Notes: generated by a model not told the origin, from the sequence alone. A DNA stretch of 12,972 bases from an uncultured Erysipelotrichaceae bacterium (GCA_900319505.1 ONOV01000025.1:1-12972); one strand, 5' to 3'; numbered from the stretch's first letter, positions 5,650-12,972 are shown. Made by a program: numbers and translations.

Positions 5650-7452
5650 ATGAATGTAAATGAGAGAATTGAAGCACTGCGCCAGCTGATGGCGGAAAGA
5701 AACATCGACGTGTACTATGTGCCGAATCAGGATGATCATCTTTCAGAAGAATATACAGCTGCCCATTTCCAGTGCAAGAGCTGGCTGTCCGGTTTCTCCG
5801 GGGACAGCGGCACTGTTGTTGTTACAAAGGATTTTGCCGGTTTATGGACTGACGGCAGATATTTCACCCAGGCCGAACATGAACTGGCCGGCACTTGCGT
5901 GACTCTGATGCGGATGGGCCAGGAAGGCGTACCGCGCGTCAATCTGTTTGCCCTGGAACATACGCCCAAAGGCGGCATTCTGGGTTTTGACGGACATGTT
6001 GTTTCGGCTGAAGAAGCGATGTTCTTTGCCAGAAACCTCATGGTGAAAGATGCCCATGTGCATATGAGTGAAGATCTGACGGATCTGATCTGGAAAGACA
6101 GACCATCCATGCCGCGGGAAAAGACATTCCTGCTTTCCACGGAATATACCGGTGAAAGTGCCATGGACAAGATCAGAGAAATCAGAGAGTGCATGGCGGA
6201 AAAACATGCGGATGCACTGTTACTTACCCAGCTGGAAGATCCCTGCTGGCTGCTCAACATCAGAGGCAATGATATTCCCTGCACCCCGGTGCCGTATGCC
6301 TTTGCCCTGGTAAAGAAGGACTGTGTCAATTACTACATTGATGAAAGCCAGCTGGATGATGCCGTCAGAAAGGCCCTGGCCGAAGCCGGTACTGTCATCC
6401 GTCCCTATGAAGCTCTGGAAGAAGATCTTGGGGCAATGGAACATCAGATTGTCTGGACCGATCTCAATAAGATCAATGCCTGCCTGTATGATGCCTTAAG
6501 CAAGGGCAGAAATGAAATTCTCAACAGCGCTTCTCCAGTTGAGATCAGAAGAGCGTGCAAGAATGCAGTTGAGATTGCCAATCTGAAGAAGGCACATGAG
6601 CTGGATGGAGTGGCTATGGTGCGCTTCATCAAGTGGCTGAAGGAAAATGCGGCTGATCCAGAGATGTCTGAGCTCAAGGCACAGAACAAACTGTATGCCT
6701 TAAGAGCAGAAGGAGAAGATTACATTGAGCCGAGCTTTGATACCATTGCGGCTTATAAAGCCAATGCGGCCATGATGCATTACACGGCAACGGAAAGCAA
6801 TTATGCCATGATGAAGCCGGAAGGATTCCTTCTGGTGGATTCAGGCGGAACCTATAAACTCGGCTCCACCGATATCACCCGTACCATTGCCGTCGGCCCG
6901 CTGACTGAGGATGAAAAGAAGTACTACACCCTGGTGCTGAAGGGACATCTCGGCCTGGCCCATGCCAGATTCCTGCATGGTACCTGCGGCAACAATCTGG
7001 ATATTCTGGCCAGACAGCCATTATGGAACATTGACATCGACTACCAGTGCGGTACCGGCCATGGCGTCGGCTATGCCTTAAGCGTTCATGAAGGACCGCA
7101 GGCAGTCAGATGGGGCATACCGAGTGCTTCCCGTCCCAGTGCCATTCTGGAAGAGGGCATGATCGTGACGGATGAGCCGGGTGTGTATCTGCCGGAGAAG
7201 CTCGGCATCCGGATTGAAAATGAACTGCTTACCGTTAACGGCACCAAGAATTTCTATGGCCAGTGGATGCACTTTGAGAATCTGACCTGGTGCCCGTATG
7301 AAAGAGAAGCCATTGATCCCCGGTATCTTGATGATGAGACATTAAGCTGGATCAATGCCTACCATAAGCAGGTTTATGAAGTGCTTTCGCCGTATCTCAA
7401 TGCGGAAGAGAAGGAATGGCTGAAGAAGGAAACTGCGGAGATTACAAGATGA
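5650..7452 (+). CDS. Xaa-Pro aminopeptidase, three-domain M24B type
   Basis: This cytoplasmic metallopeptidase should remove the N-terminal residue from peptides with proline in position two. Its 600 residues match the long, three-domain aminopeptidase P form (like eukaryotic XPNPEP1) rather than the roughly 350-440-residue bacterial PepP forms. Two creatinase-like domains (about 1-150 and 160-300) precede the pita-bread catalytic domain (about 305-545). The dinuclear metal ligands are visible: Asp397 in VDSGG, Asp408 in TDITRT, His471 in TGHGVG, Glu509 in TDEPG and Glu523 in RIENE. Probable proton-shuttle histidines are His377 and His480 (SVHEGP). The start is ATG with GAGG at 5636-5639, ten bases upstream. 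The stop codon overlaps the start of the exonuclease III gene. Confidence 0.95.
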   Translation: MNVNERIEALRQLMAERNIDVYYVPNQDDHLSEEYTAAHFQCKSWLSGFSGDSGTVVVTKDFAGLWTDGRYFTQAEHELAGTCVTLMRMGQEGVPRVNLFALEHTPKGGILGFDGHVVSAEEAMFFARNLMVKDAHVHMSEDLTDLIWKDRPSMPREKTFLLSTEYTGESAMDKIREIRECMAEKHADALLLTQLEDPCWLLNIRGNDIPCTPVPYAFALVKKDCVNYYIDESQLDDAVRKALAEAGTVIRPYEALEEDLGAMEHQIVWTDLNKINACLYDALSKGRNEILNSASPVEIRRACKNAVEIANLKKAHELDGVAMVRFIKWLKENAADPEMSELKAQNKLYALRAEGEDYIEPSFDTIAAYKANAAMMHYTATESNYAMMKPEGFLLVDSGGTYKLGSTDITRTIAVGPLTEDEKKYYTLVLKGHLGLAHARFLHGTCGNNLDILARQPLWNIDIDYQCGTGHGVGYALSVHEGPQAVRWGIPSASRPSAILEEGMIVTDEPGVYLPEKLGIRIENELLTVNGTKNFYGQWMHFENLTWCPYEREAIDPRYLDDETLSWINAYHKQVYEVLSPYLNAEEKEWLKKETAEITR

Positions 7453-8201
7453 AGTTTGTTTCATGGAATGTCAATGGATTAAGGGCATGCATGAAAAAAG
7501 GCTTTGCGGATTTCTTTCATGAAGCGGATGCGGATGTCTTTGCCATTCAGGAAACAAAGATGCAGGAAAACCAGCTGGAAGATGCCATGAAGTTTGACGG
7601 GTATCACATGTACATGTACAGTGCGGCCCGCAAAGGTTACAGCGGTACGCTTGTCTATGCAAAGCAGGAGCCTTTGAGTGTCAGCTATGGCATTGAAGGG
7701 GATGATACGGATGAAGGCAGGGTGATCACCCTGGAATATCCGGATTATTACTTTGTGGCCGCTTATGTGCCCAATTCCAAGGAAGGTCTGGTAAGACTGG
7801 ACTGGCGCATGCAGTGGGAAGAGCTGCTGAAGAAACATCTCAAGGCACTGGATGAAAAGAAACCGGTTATTTATACCGGTGATCTCAATGTCGCCCATGA
7901 AGAGATCGATATTAAGAATCCTGCCTCCAATCACCAGAATGCCGGCTTCTCGGATCAGGAAAGAGAGAAGATGAGCGAGCTGCTGGCCAGCGGGTTCACG
8001 GATACCTATCGTTATCTCTATCCGGATCAGGTACAGTATTCCTGGTGGAGCTACCGTTTCAGGGCAAGAGAAAGAAATGCCGGATGGCGGATTGATTACT
8101 TTCTTGTCAGTGATCGTTTTATAGACAATGTCAAAGATTCTGTCATCTATGACCAGGTGACAGGATCGGATCACTGTCCGATCGGACTGATTCTGAAGTA
8201 A
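7449..8201 (+). CDS. exoA: Exodeoxyribonuclease III (AP endonuclease, EEP family)
   Basis: This 250-residue enzyme is predicted to incise DNA at abasic sites and to degrade 3' ends in base-excision repair. All family blocks are present: WNVNGLR with Asn7, QETK with Glu35, GYSGT (63-67), YVPNS with Tyr106, GDLNVAH with Asp145 and Asn147, WWSYR (199-203), WRIDYF with Asp216, and GSDHCP with the catalytic pair Asp241-His242. I chose the ATG at 7449 over an upstream in-frame start at 7416 because the protein then begins with the canonical MKFVSWN and GGAG sits eight bases before it. The ATGA overlap with the aminopeptidase stop implies coupled translation. The length is typical of Bacillota ExoA. 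Confidence 0.96.
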   Translation: MKFVSWNVNGLRACMKKGFADFFHEADADVFAIQETKMQENQLEDAMKFDGYHMYMYSAARKGYSGTLVYAKQEPLSVSYGIEGDDTDEGRVITLEYPDYYFVAAYVPNSKEGLVRLDWRMQWEELLKKHLKALDEKKPVIYTGDLNVAHEEIDIKNPASNHQNAGFSDQEREKMSELLASGFTDTYRYLYPDQVQYSWWSYRFRARERNAGWRIDYFLVSDRFIDNVKDSVIYDQVTGSDHCPIGLILK

Positions 8202-8212
8202 ACAGGCACGCG

Positions 8213-8240
8213 TTGCGTTTTTCACCGAAGCGGCTATAAT
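8213..8240 (+). promoter_or_regulatory. Promoter of the M20 dipeptidase gene
   Basis: A perfect TATAAT (8235-8240) is 16 bases downstream of TTGCGT (8213-8218), which keeps the TTG core of a -35 box. Transcription would begin near 8247, just before a leader hairpin. Confidence 0.55.
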
Positions 8241-8254
8241 TGTCTTGTTTTCCA

Positions 8255-8273
8255 TTCCATCGTCAAGATGGAA
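8255..8273 (+). promoter_or_regulatory. Leader hairpin next to the dipeptidase ribosome binding site
   Basis: TTCCATC (8255-8261) pairs perfectly with GATGGAA (8267-8273) around a five-base loop. The structure fills most of the predicted leader and ends three bases before the GGGAGG ribosome binding site (8277-8282). It could stabilise the 5' end or tune translation; no known riboswitch is recognised. Confidence 0.4.
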
Positions 8274-8285
8274 ACAGGGAGGATT

Positions 8286-9653
8286 ATGAGCAGTAACTTA
8301 GAAATGGCAGAAAACTGCCGTGAGGAAATCAGAAGACGTCTGGAAGGACTTGTCAGTATACCGTCTGTGCTTGGTGAAGCGGAACCGGATGCCCCGTTTG
8401 GAAAGGGGCCGCGGGATGTTCTGCAGAAAGCACTGCAGTATCTGGATGAAGATGGCTTCAGGACAGTCAATCTGGACAATTATGCCGGCTATGCGGAGAT
8501 CGGTGAAGGATCGGAAGTCATTGGTGTGGTCGGACATCTTGATGTGGTGCCGGCGAAGCTGTCTGATGGGTGGACAAGCGATCCGTTTACACTGACGGAA
8601 AGAGATGGAAAGCTGTATGGCCGCGGTGTTTCCGATGATAAAGGCGCGGTTGTCGCCAGCATGATGGCACTCAGGATTCTCAGGGATAAGGGCGTACCGA
8701 TGCATAAGAGAGTGCGTCTGATCATGGGAACCAATGAAGAGTCCGGTTCAAAGGGACTTGCCTACTATGTGAAGAAAGAAGGCAGTGTGGATTACGGCTT
8801 TACGCCGGATGCGGAATTTCCGCTGGTCTATGGGGAAAAAGGACTGATCGGTGCTGTCTATCGTTCCAAGAATACAAAGATCCGTGATATTGAAGGCGGT
8901 ACTGTGACTAACATTGTATGCAAGTCATGCATGATTGAACTGGACAAGTGCTCTTTCTCGCGCAAGGCACTGGAAGATTATTTCAACAACAATGATCTGC
9001 CGTATACCATGGAGGACATAGAAAACAACGGGGTCCGCATTACCGTTACCGGAAGAGCAGCCCATGCCTCAACCCCTGAACTTGGCCGCAATGCCATCAG
9101 CTATCTGATGGATGCGCTTCGTACAGCCGGCTGTCAGGATCCGTTTGTACAGTTCTATTGTGATCACTTCGGTCTGGAGACAGATGGAAAGACGGCAGGG
9201 GTGTATTGTGAGGATGCGTATGGCAAGCTGACACTGAATAACGGTGTCATTACCATGAAGGACGGTGTCATTGAGGGCACTATCGATATCCGCTATCCGG
9301 TCACCTTTACCAGCGCCCAGGTCATCCGCAAGTGGAAAGACCACATGGAAGATGATAACGGCATCATTGAGGTCAAAAGCACAGTAGAGCCGCTGTTCTA
9401 TCCGACGGACAGTCCGCTGGTCAGCAGTCTGATGGCGGCCTACCGGGAGGCAACTGGCGACAAGGAAGCCCAGCCTCTTGTCATCGGCGGCGGCACCTAT
9501 GCCAAGGAAATCGACAATACGGTAGCCTTCGGCTGTGCATTCCCGGGCCGTGATTACCGCATTCACAATGTGGATGAGTGGGTTGCCATGGATGAGCTGG
9601 TCAGACAGACTGCCATCTATGTCACGGCGCTCGAAAAGCTTTTAAGTATTTAA
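8286..9653 (+). CDS. PepV/Sapep-type M20 metallodipeptidase
   Basis: This 455-residue cytoplasmic enzyme should cleave dipeptides in the last step of peptide use. M20 landmarks, numbered from the chosen start, are GHLDVVP with metal ligand His84 and catalytic-site Asp86, GRGVSDDKG with the bridging Asp at 117 or 118, GTNEESG with the general base Glu151 and ligand Glu152, TPDAEFP with Asp175, and a late His427 in YRIHNVDE. The TPDAEFP signature and the insert between catalytic halves are typical of PepV rather than of DapE or ArgE. An in-frame ATG at 8268 lies within the leader hairpin and has no ribosome binding site. The ATG at 8286 follows GGGAGG, although only three bases separate them. 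Own promoter and terminator make it a single-gene unit. Confidence 0.93.
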   Translation: MSSNLEMAENCREEIRRRLEGLVSIPSVLGEAEPDAPFGKGPRDVLQKALQYLDEDGFRTVNLDNYAGYAEIGEGSEVIGVVGHLDVVPAKLSDGWTSDPFTLTERDGKLYGRGVSDDKGAVVASMMALRILRDKGVPMHKRVRLIMGTNEESGSKGLAYYVKKEGSVDYGFTPDAEFPLVYGEKGLIGAVYRSKNTKIRDIEGGTVTNIVCKSCMIELDKCSFSRKALEDYFNNNDLPYTMEDIENNGVRITVTGRAAHASTPELGRNAISYLMDALRTAGCQDPFVQFYCDHFGLETDGKTAGVYCEDAYGKLTLNNGVITMKDGVIEGTIDIRYPVTFTSAQVIRKWKDHMEDDNGIIEVKSTVEPLFYPTDSPLVSSLMAAYREATGDKEAQPLVIGGGTYAKEIDNTVAFGCAFPGRDYRIHNVDEWVAMDELVRQTAIYVTALEKLLSI

Positions 9654-9657
9654 ACAG

Positions 9658-9683
9658 AATCTGCCTGCGGGCAGATTTTTTTT
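9658..9683 (+). terminator. Rho-independent terminator of the dipeptidase gene
   Basis: An 8-bp perfect stem (AATCTGCC at 9658-9665 with GGCAGATT at 9670-9677) closes a four-base TGCG loop and runs into eight T residues. It starts five bases after the stop codon. Confidence 0.92.
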
Positions 9684-9717
9684 ATGGAGAAACGGATACG
9701 ACAGAGCGATCAGAGCG

Positions 9718-9723
9718 TATAAT
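9718..9723 (+). promoter_or_regulatory. -10 box of the HAD-CBS-lactonase-GNAT operon
   Basis: A perfect TATAAT lies between the preceding terminator and the HAD gene. I find no good -35 match at 16-18 bases, so the promoter may be weak or depend on an activator. Confidence 0.5.
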
Positions 9724-9749
9724 AGGAACAGTAGAATCTGGAGTTTCTT

Positions 9750-10586
9750 ATGAAGAAAATCGCAATCATGTATGATTTTGATAAGACGCTTTCACCGCGG
9801 GATATGGAGGAATATTCTCTGATTCCGCATCTTGGCTATGAAAATCCAAGAAAGTTCTGGAATGAGGTTACGGCTCTGGCAGACCGCAACCGCATGGACT
9901 CCATCAGTGCCTACCTGTATCTATTGCAGCGCAAGTATGAAGAGAATGGAGAGCCGCTGCAGATGGATGCGTTCCATGATCTCGGCCGGGCCGTGGAGCT
10001 GTTTCCGGGGGTGAAAAGCTGGTTTGGCAGAATCAATGACTATGGTCTTGAGAAGGATTTCATGGTGGAGCACTACATTATTTCTTCCGGCATGAGCGAA
10101 GTGCTGGAAGCCGTGCCGATTGCCAAGGAATTCAAGCGGATCTATGCCTGCCGGTATTACTATGATGAACACGGCAATGCCAAATGGCCGGCCCGGATTG
10201 TCAATTATACGACCAAGACACAGTACATGTTCCGTATCAACAAGCAGGTACTGGATGAGAACGATGACGCTTCTTTGAATGAATATGTAAAGCAGAGCGA
10301 TCGTCCGGTTCCTTTTGCCAGAATGATTTACATTGCGGATGGCTTTACGGATGTGCCATGCATGCGCTTAGTGAAGGAATACGGCGGAAAGTCGATTGCG
10401 GTCTATAACACAGATGATACAACCGCCAGGCGTCTGCACCGGGATGGAAGAGTCAATTTCACTGCAAAGGCAGACTACCGGCAGGACAGTGATATGGAAA
10501 CACTGGTGAAACAGATCATTGATTCCATGTACTGTCAGGAAGTGCTGGAAGAAAGAGAAAGAGAAGAAGACAGTCATGATCAGTGA
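9750..10586 (+). CDS. HAD-superfamily phosphatase (phosphoserine phosphatase-like)
   Basis: This 278-residue protein carries the HAD hydrolase motifs. Motif I is DFDKTLS with nucleophile Asp9 and acid/base Asp11. Motif II is IISSG (Ser112 or Ser113). A motif III lysine is probably among 156-165. Motif IV is ADGFTDVP with Asp197 and Asp201 for magnesium. A helical cap lies between about 18 and 88, as in the C1-cap phosphoserine phosphatase group. It should remove phosphate from a small metabolite in the cytosol; the substrate is not evident. The C-terminal tail is highly charged (EEREREED). GGAG at 9740-9743 stands six bases before the ATG. It heads the operon, and its last 11 bases overlap the next gene. 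Confidence 0.88.
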   Translation: MKKIAIMYDFDKTLSPRDMEEYSLIPHLGYENPRKFWNEVTALADRNRMDSISAYLYLLQRKYEENGEPLQMDAFHDLGRAVELFPGVKSWFGRINDYGLEKDFMVEHYIISSGMSEVLEAVPIAKEFKRIYACRYYYDEHGNAKWPARIVNYTTKTQYMFRINKQVLDENDDASLNEYVKQSDRPVPFARMIYIADGFTDVPCMRLVKEYGGKSIAVYNTDDTTARRLHRDGRVNFTAKADYRQDSDMETLVKQIIDSMYCQEVLEEREREEDSHDQ

Positions 10587-11280
10587 TAATCGGACCAATG
10601 CCGAACGGTTTCTTGATGCCTATGCGATCATTGAACATGAGATGAGCGTCATGGCCAGGGAGACAAAGTATATTCCATTCTCTCAGCTTCTGTACAAGTG
10701 TGCCCAGCGTTCCTGGGTCATATCGAAGAACCAGCAGGAATTGAGAGAATACAATGAACTGCGCAATGCCATTGTGCATCTGCGGGATGGGGATGAAGAA
10801 GTTATTGCCCAGCCTACGGCCCGGGTTACCAGGGACATTGAACGCATCGCCAATCTGCTGCGTAAGAGTGAAAAAGTACTGAGCTATGCATCCAAGCCGG
10901 TTAAAACAGTCAGTCCCGGTGATTCCATCCAGGGTGCCTATACGGTGATGCGCAATCTGGATTCCAGTAAAGTACCGGTTTACAGCAATGGCAGTTTCTA
11001 CGGCATCCTGCAGATGGAAAATGTATGCCGCTGGGCAATGGATGGAGCGGATCCATCGCTGCATGTCAAAGACCTGATTCCTTCCAGCAAGACCCACCGG
11101 GTTGCGTTTCTGAAGGAAGATGCGTCCATTCAGGATACCATGCAGGCATTTGATGCGGCATTAACCCATGGCGCTGTCCTCTTGGCAGCGGTTATTACCG
11201 AGAATGGTTCACCGAGGGAAAAGCCCCTTGGCATCATAACCGTACAGGATCTTCCCAAGATCCTTGATGCTTTAATGTGA
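10576..11280 (+). CDS. HEPN-like domain fused to a CBS pair
   Basis: Residues 5-97 of this 234-residue protein form a helical domain with ELRNAIVH (61-68), which matches the RNxxxH signature (Arg63, Asn64, His68) of HEPN-type RNase domains. Residues 105-165 and 172-232 form two CBS repeats, a module that usually binds adenine nucleotides or S-adenosylmethionine. The PVYSNGSFYGIL segment (134-145) and PLGIITVQDL (217-226) are the typical strand-helix cores. I chose the ATG at 10576 because the protein then begins with the helical domain, whereas an upstream start at 10519 adds a lysine-rich segment overlapping the HAD tail. The region before it is purine-rich (GAGAAGAAGA) without a clean ribosome binding site, so expression probably depends on coupling to the HAD gene. 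RNase activity is an inference, and a regulatory or binding role is equally possible. Confidence 0.82.
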   Translation: MISDNRTNAERFLDAYAIIEHEMSVMARETKYIPFSQLLYKCAQRSWVISKNQQELREYNELRNAIVHLRDGDEEVIAQPTARVTRDIERIANLLRKSEKVLSYASKPVKTVSPGDSIQGAYTVMRNLDSSKVPVYSNGSFYGILQMENVCRWAMDGADPSLHVKDLIPSSKTHRVAFLKEDASIQDTMQAFDAALTHGAVLLAAVITENGSPREKPLGIITVQDLPKILDALM

Positions 11281-11295
11281 AAGGAAAATAGAATC

Positions 11296-12240
11296 ATGAA
11301 AACAGAAATCTACTGCGGCACCTACACGTCTCATGGCAGTGAGGGCCTCTATGCATGCACGTATGAAGATGGCAAAGTAACAGATTCCCGTCTTTTTTCA
11401 GCAATGAAGAATCCGAAGTATGTCACAACCATTCACAATGAAGTGGCAGCGCTTGGTGATTTTCCCAATGGCAGCGGCGTCGCGCTGATCAGCCAGGAAG
11501 GCGATTTCCTGGATGCGATATCCTATGAGGACAGAACATCCTGCTATATTGCGGCCCATGGTTCCGCGCTGTATACAGCCAACTATCATGCCGGTACGGT
11601 ATCGTATCTGGATGTCATCAATAACCGCATGAAACTGCTGGAGACAATTCATATTCAGGATGGAGCCGGGGCCCACCAGGTTCTGTTCTGGAAGGATCAG
11701 ATTCTGGTACCGTGTCTTTTCCTGGACAGAGTGATGATCTATGATGATATGCTCAACAGCCAGGGCTCGATCCGCTTCGATGTCGGTACGGGTCCGCGCC
11801 ATGGCGTATTCAATAAGGACGGGTCCTATCTGTATCTTGTATCAGAACTGTCCAATGAGCTGTTTGTCATCCATGCGGGCGACTGGAAGATTGAATACAG
11901 AATGTCTGTTCTGCCTAATGGCGAAACTCATGTAAGAGATACCGCTGCCATCCGTCTTTCGGATGATGAAAAGACGCTGTATGTTTCCACCCGTACCAGG
12001 GATGTACTGTCCGTGATTTCTCTGGATGAAAATCATAAGCCTTCTTTGAAACAGGCGGTTGTCACCGGCAAGCATCCCCGTGACTTCATCCTTGTGGATA
12101 ATCATCTGTTATGTGCCTGCCGCTACAGCAATTGCGTCATCTGCTATGAACTGAACGCAGATGGTACAATCGGCGCGGAAACATCCCGAGTGGAAGTGCC
12201 GGAAGTTGTGTCTCTGGCGGCTGGAAACCCGCATGAATAA
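11296..12240 (+). CDS. Lactonase-family seven-bladed beta-propeller (6-phosphogluconolactonase-like)
   Basis: This 314-residue soluble protein resembles the propeller type of 6-phosphogluconolactonase, which opens sugar-acid lactones. It begins with IYCGTYTS (5-12), as these proteins do. It carries the hallmark GTGPRHGVF (164-172) followed by the VSEL segment (182-185), a TLYVSTR blade strand (227-233), and GKHPRDF (258-264) near the end. Repeated strand patterns of 40-50 residues fit seven blades. There is no signal peptide. It is slightly shorter than typical members (about 330-345 residues). AAGGAA (11281-11286) lies nine bases before the ATG, 15 bases after the CBS gene. The true lactone substrate cannot be told from sequence. 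Confidence 0.85.
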   Translation: MKTEIYCGTYTSHGSEGLYACTYEDGKVTDSRLFSAMKNPKYVTTIHNEVAALGDFPNGSGVALISQEGDFLDAISYEDRTSCYIAAHGSALYTANYHAGTVSYLDVINNRMKLLETIHIQDGAGAHQVLFWKDQILVPCLFLDRVMIYDDMLNSQGSIRFDVGTGPRHGVFNKDGSYLYLVSELSNELFVIHAGDWKIEYRMSVLPNGETHVRDTAAIRLSDDEKTLYVSTRTRDVLSVISLDENHKPSLKQAVVTGKHPRDFILVDNHLLCACRYSNCVICYELNADGTIGAETSRVEVPEVVSLAAGNPHE

Positions 12241-12748
12241 AGCAGGTGAGCCTGCTTCAACGAAGATCCGCCATGCCTGTGAAGAAGATATAGAGGCACT
12301 TGCGTCAATTGAACAGCAGTGCTTCCCGCCTTTACAGGCTGCCGGCTTCAAAGAGATACAGCAGCGTGTATCCGTCTATGGCGATCATTTCTTCCTGCTG
12401 GAAAAAGAAGGAAAGATTGTTTCCTTTGTGGATGGCATGTGCACTGATGAAAAAGATCTTTCCGATCTTATGTATGAAAGAGCTGACATGCATGATCCAG
12501 AGGGCAGCTGGCAGATGATCTTCGGCGTGAATACCATCCCATCTGAAAGGAGACACGGCTATGCCGGAATGCTCATCAGAGCCTGTCTCAGACAGGCTGA
12601 AGAAGAGGGCAGAAAAGGGGCAGTATTAACGTGTCTCAAAGAGAAAATTCCCTGGTATCATTCCTTCGGCTTTGAAAATGAGGGCATATCCGCTTCTGTT
12701 CATGGCGATGTGACATGGCATCAGATGCGCTGTATATTCGAAAAGTAA
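12233..12748 (+). CDS. GNAT N-acetyltransferase, AANAT-like
   Basis: This 171-residue enzyme should transfer acetyl from acetyl-CoA to an amine. IRHACEEDI (12-20) opens the fold. QQCFPPLQAAG (28-38) resembles the substrate-site segment of arylalkylamine N-acetyltransferases. The acetyl-CoA pyrophosphate loop is RRHGYA (106-111), after the beta-4 strand FGVNTIPSE. WYHSFGF (141-147), with Tyr142 as likely general acid, is followed by the family's closing W-x-x-M pattern. I chose the ATG at 12233 because upstream in-frame codons lie inside the lactonase gene and have no domain content. That start overlaps the lactonase stop by eight bases and has only a weak GGA before it. Its acceptor is unknown. 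Confidence 0.87.
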   Translation: MNKAGEPASTKIRHACEEDIEALASIEQQCFPPLQAAGFKEIQQRVSVYGDHFFLLEKEGKIVSFVDGMCTDEKDLSDLMYERADMHDPEGSWQMIFGVNTIPSERRHGYAGMLIRACLRQAEEEGRKGAVLTCLKEKIPWYHSFGFENEGISASVHGDVTWHQMRCIFEK

Positions 12749-12751
12749 TAT

Positions 12752-12782
12752 GTGTCTGCACGGGAAAAGTGCAGACATTTTT
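12752..12782 (+). terminator. Rho-independent terminator of the four-gene operon
   Basis: A 9-bp perfect stem (TGTCTGCAC at 12753-12761 with GTGCAGACA at 12769-12777), extendable by one G-T pair, encloses GGGAAAA and is followed by TTTTT. It begins four bases after the acetyltransferase stop. Confidence 0.92.
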
Positions 12783-12848
12783 ACATTTACGGTGAATCTG
12801 AACAGAAAGACAGGATGATGCACAGCAGATATCGCATTTGAGATGAAA

Positions 12849-12868
12849 TTGCAGTAAAACTTGCAGTA
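12849..12868 (+). repeat. Direct repeat in the promoter region of the mutarotase gene
   Basis: TTGCAGTA occurs at 12849-12856 and again at 12861-12868, a spacing of 12 bases. The first copy could serve as a -35 (TTGCAG) with TATACC (12872-12877) as -10 at a 17-base spacing. The repeat could be a regulator site, but two short copies may also be chance. Confidence 0.35.
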
Positions 12869-12902
12869 TCATATACCTTAGAGAAATCCTTCAGGAGGAT
12901 AT

Positions 12903-12972
12903 ATGATCATTCAACAGGAAACATTCGGTGTGACGCGGGAAGGAAAGCCCGTTGAAGCGTACCGGCTGGAAA
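12903..12972 (+). CDS. galM: Aldose 1-epimerase (galactose mutarotase), N-terminal fragment
   Basis: The first 23 codons are visible before the window ends. The pattern ETFGVTREGKPVEAYRL matches the beginning of galactose mutarotases, where a first strand reads FG-x-T-x-x-G-x-x-V and leads into an alternating strand. Such enzymes interconvert alpha and beta anomers of aldoses. AGGAGG (12893-12898) lies four bases before the ATG. The call rests on a short fragment, but the motif is characteristic. Confidence 0.7.
   Translation, partial: MIIQQETFGVTREGKPVEAYRLE

Noticed and set aside
8208..8222. Possible terminator after the exonuclease gene (ACGC-GTT-GCGT followed by T residues)
   Set aside because: The stem has only four base pairs and overlaps the -35 region of the next promoter, so it is too weak to call.
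7479..8255. Long minus-strand open frame (258 codons) opposite the exonuclease III gene
   Set aside because: It is a codon-usage shadow of a gene with every conserved ExoIII motif; the translation has no recognisable domain and no ribosome binding site of its own.
10519..10578. Upstream ATG start for the HEPN-CBS gene
   Set aside because: It would add a lysine-rich extension overlapping the HAD coding region deeply, with no ribosome binding site; the ATG at 10576 fits the domain boundary.

Overview
The window reads as chromosomal DNA of a Bacillota (Firmicutes), perhaps a gut member of the Erysipelotrichales. The evidence is a GC content I judge by eye to be near 50 percent, AGGAGG-type ribosome binding sites, sigma-A-like TATAAT boxes, compact operons with ATGA-type overlaps, U-tailed intrinsic terminators, and a PepV-type dipeptidase. 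The order-level assignment is an inference. No tRNA, rRNA, CRISPR array or intact mobile element is visible.

Left part (1-3427): a small two-helix membrane protein (+) converges on a two-gene minus-strand operon, a NudC-like NADH pyrophosphatase followed by a GH13 alpha-glucosidase-type enzyme, with stop and start codons directly abutting. A 706-base gene-free stretch follows. It holds broken reading-frame pieces that vaguely resemble an IS3-type transposase, a U-tailed terminator and a long perfect hairpin.

Centre (3428-9653): the standout gene is a 704-residue minus-strand protein with the full layout of a CopA-like P1B heavy-metal ATPase (HMA domain, eight membrane helices, actuator, phosphorylation and nucleotide domains). 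Essentially every catalytic signature is replaced: the metal-binding CxxC of the HMA domain, TGES, CPC, DKTGT, HP, TGD and GDGxND. It appears to be an intact pseudo-ATPase, expressed from a TTG start behind a strong ribosome binding site. It is divergent from a plus-strand pair, a three-domain Xaa-Pro aminopeptidase and exodeoxyribonuclease III, which overlap by ATGA. A palindrome sits between the divergent promoters. A PepV-like M20 dipeptidase follows as its own transcription unit, with promoter, leader hairpin and terminator.

Right part (9700-12972): a four-gene operon encodes a HAD phosphatase, a protein joining a HEPN-like domain (RNxxxH motif) to a CBS pair, a seven-bladed-propeller lactonase, and an AANAT-like GNAT acetyltransferase. 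It ends in a strong terminator. After a 154-base spacer with an 8-base direct repeat, the first 23 codons of a probable galactose mutarotase run off the edge.

Most of the window is housekeeping peptide, sugar and nucleotide metabolism: glucan cleavage, lactone hydrolysis, mutarotation, peptide degradation and NAD(H) turnover. The two candidates for undescribed biology are the pseudo-P-type ATPase and the HEPN-CBS protein.
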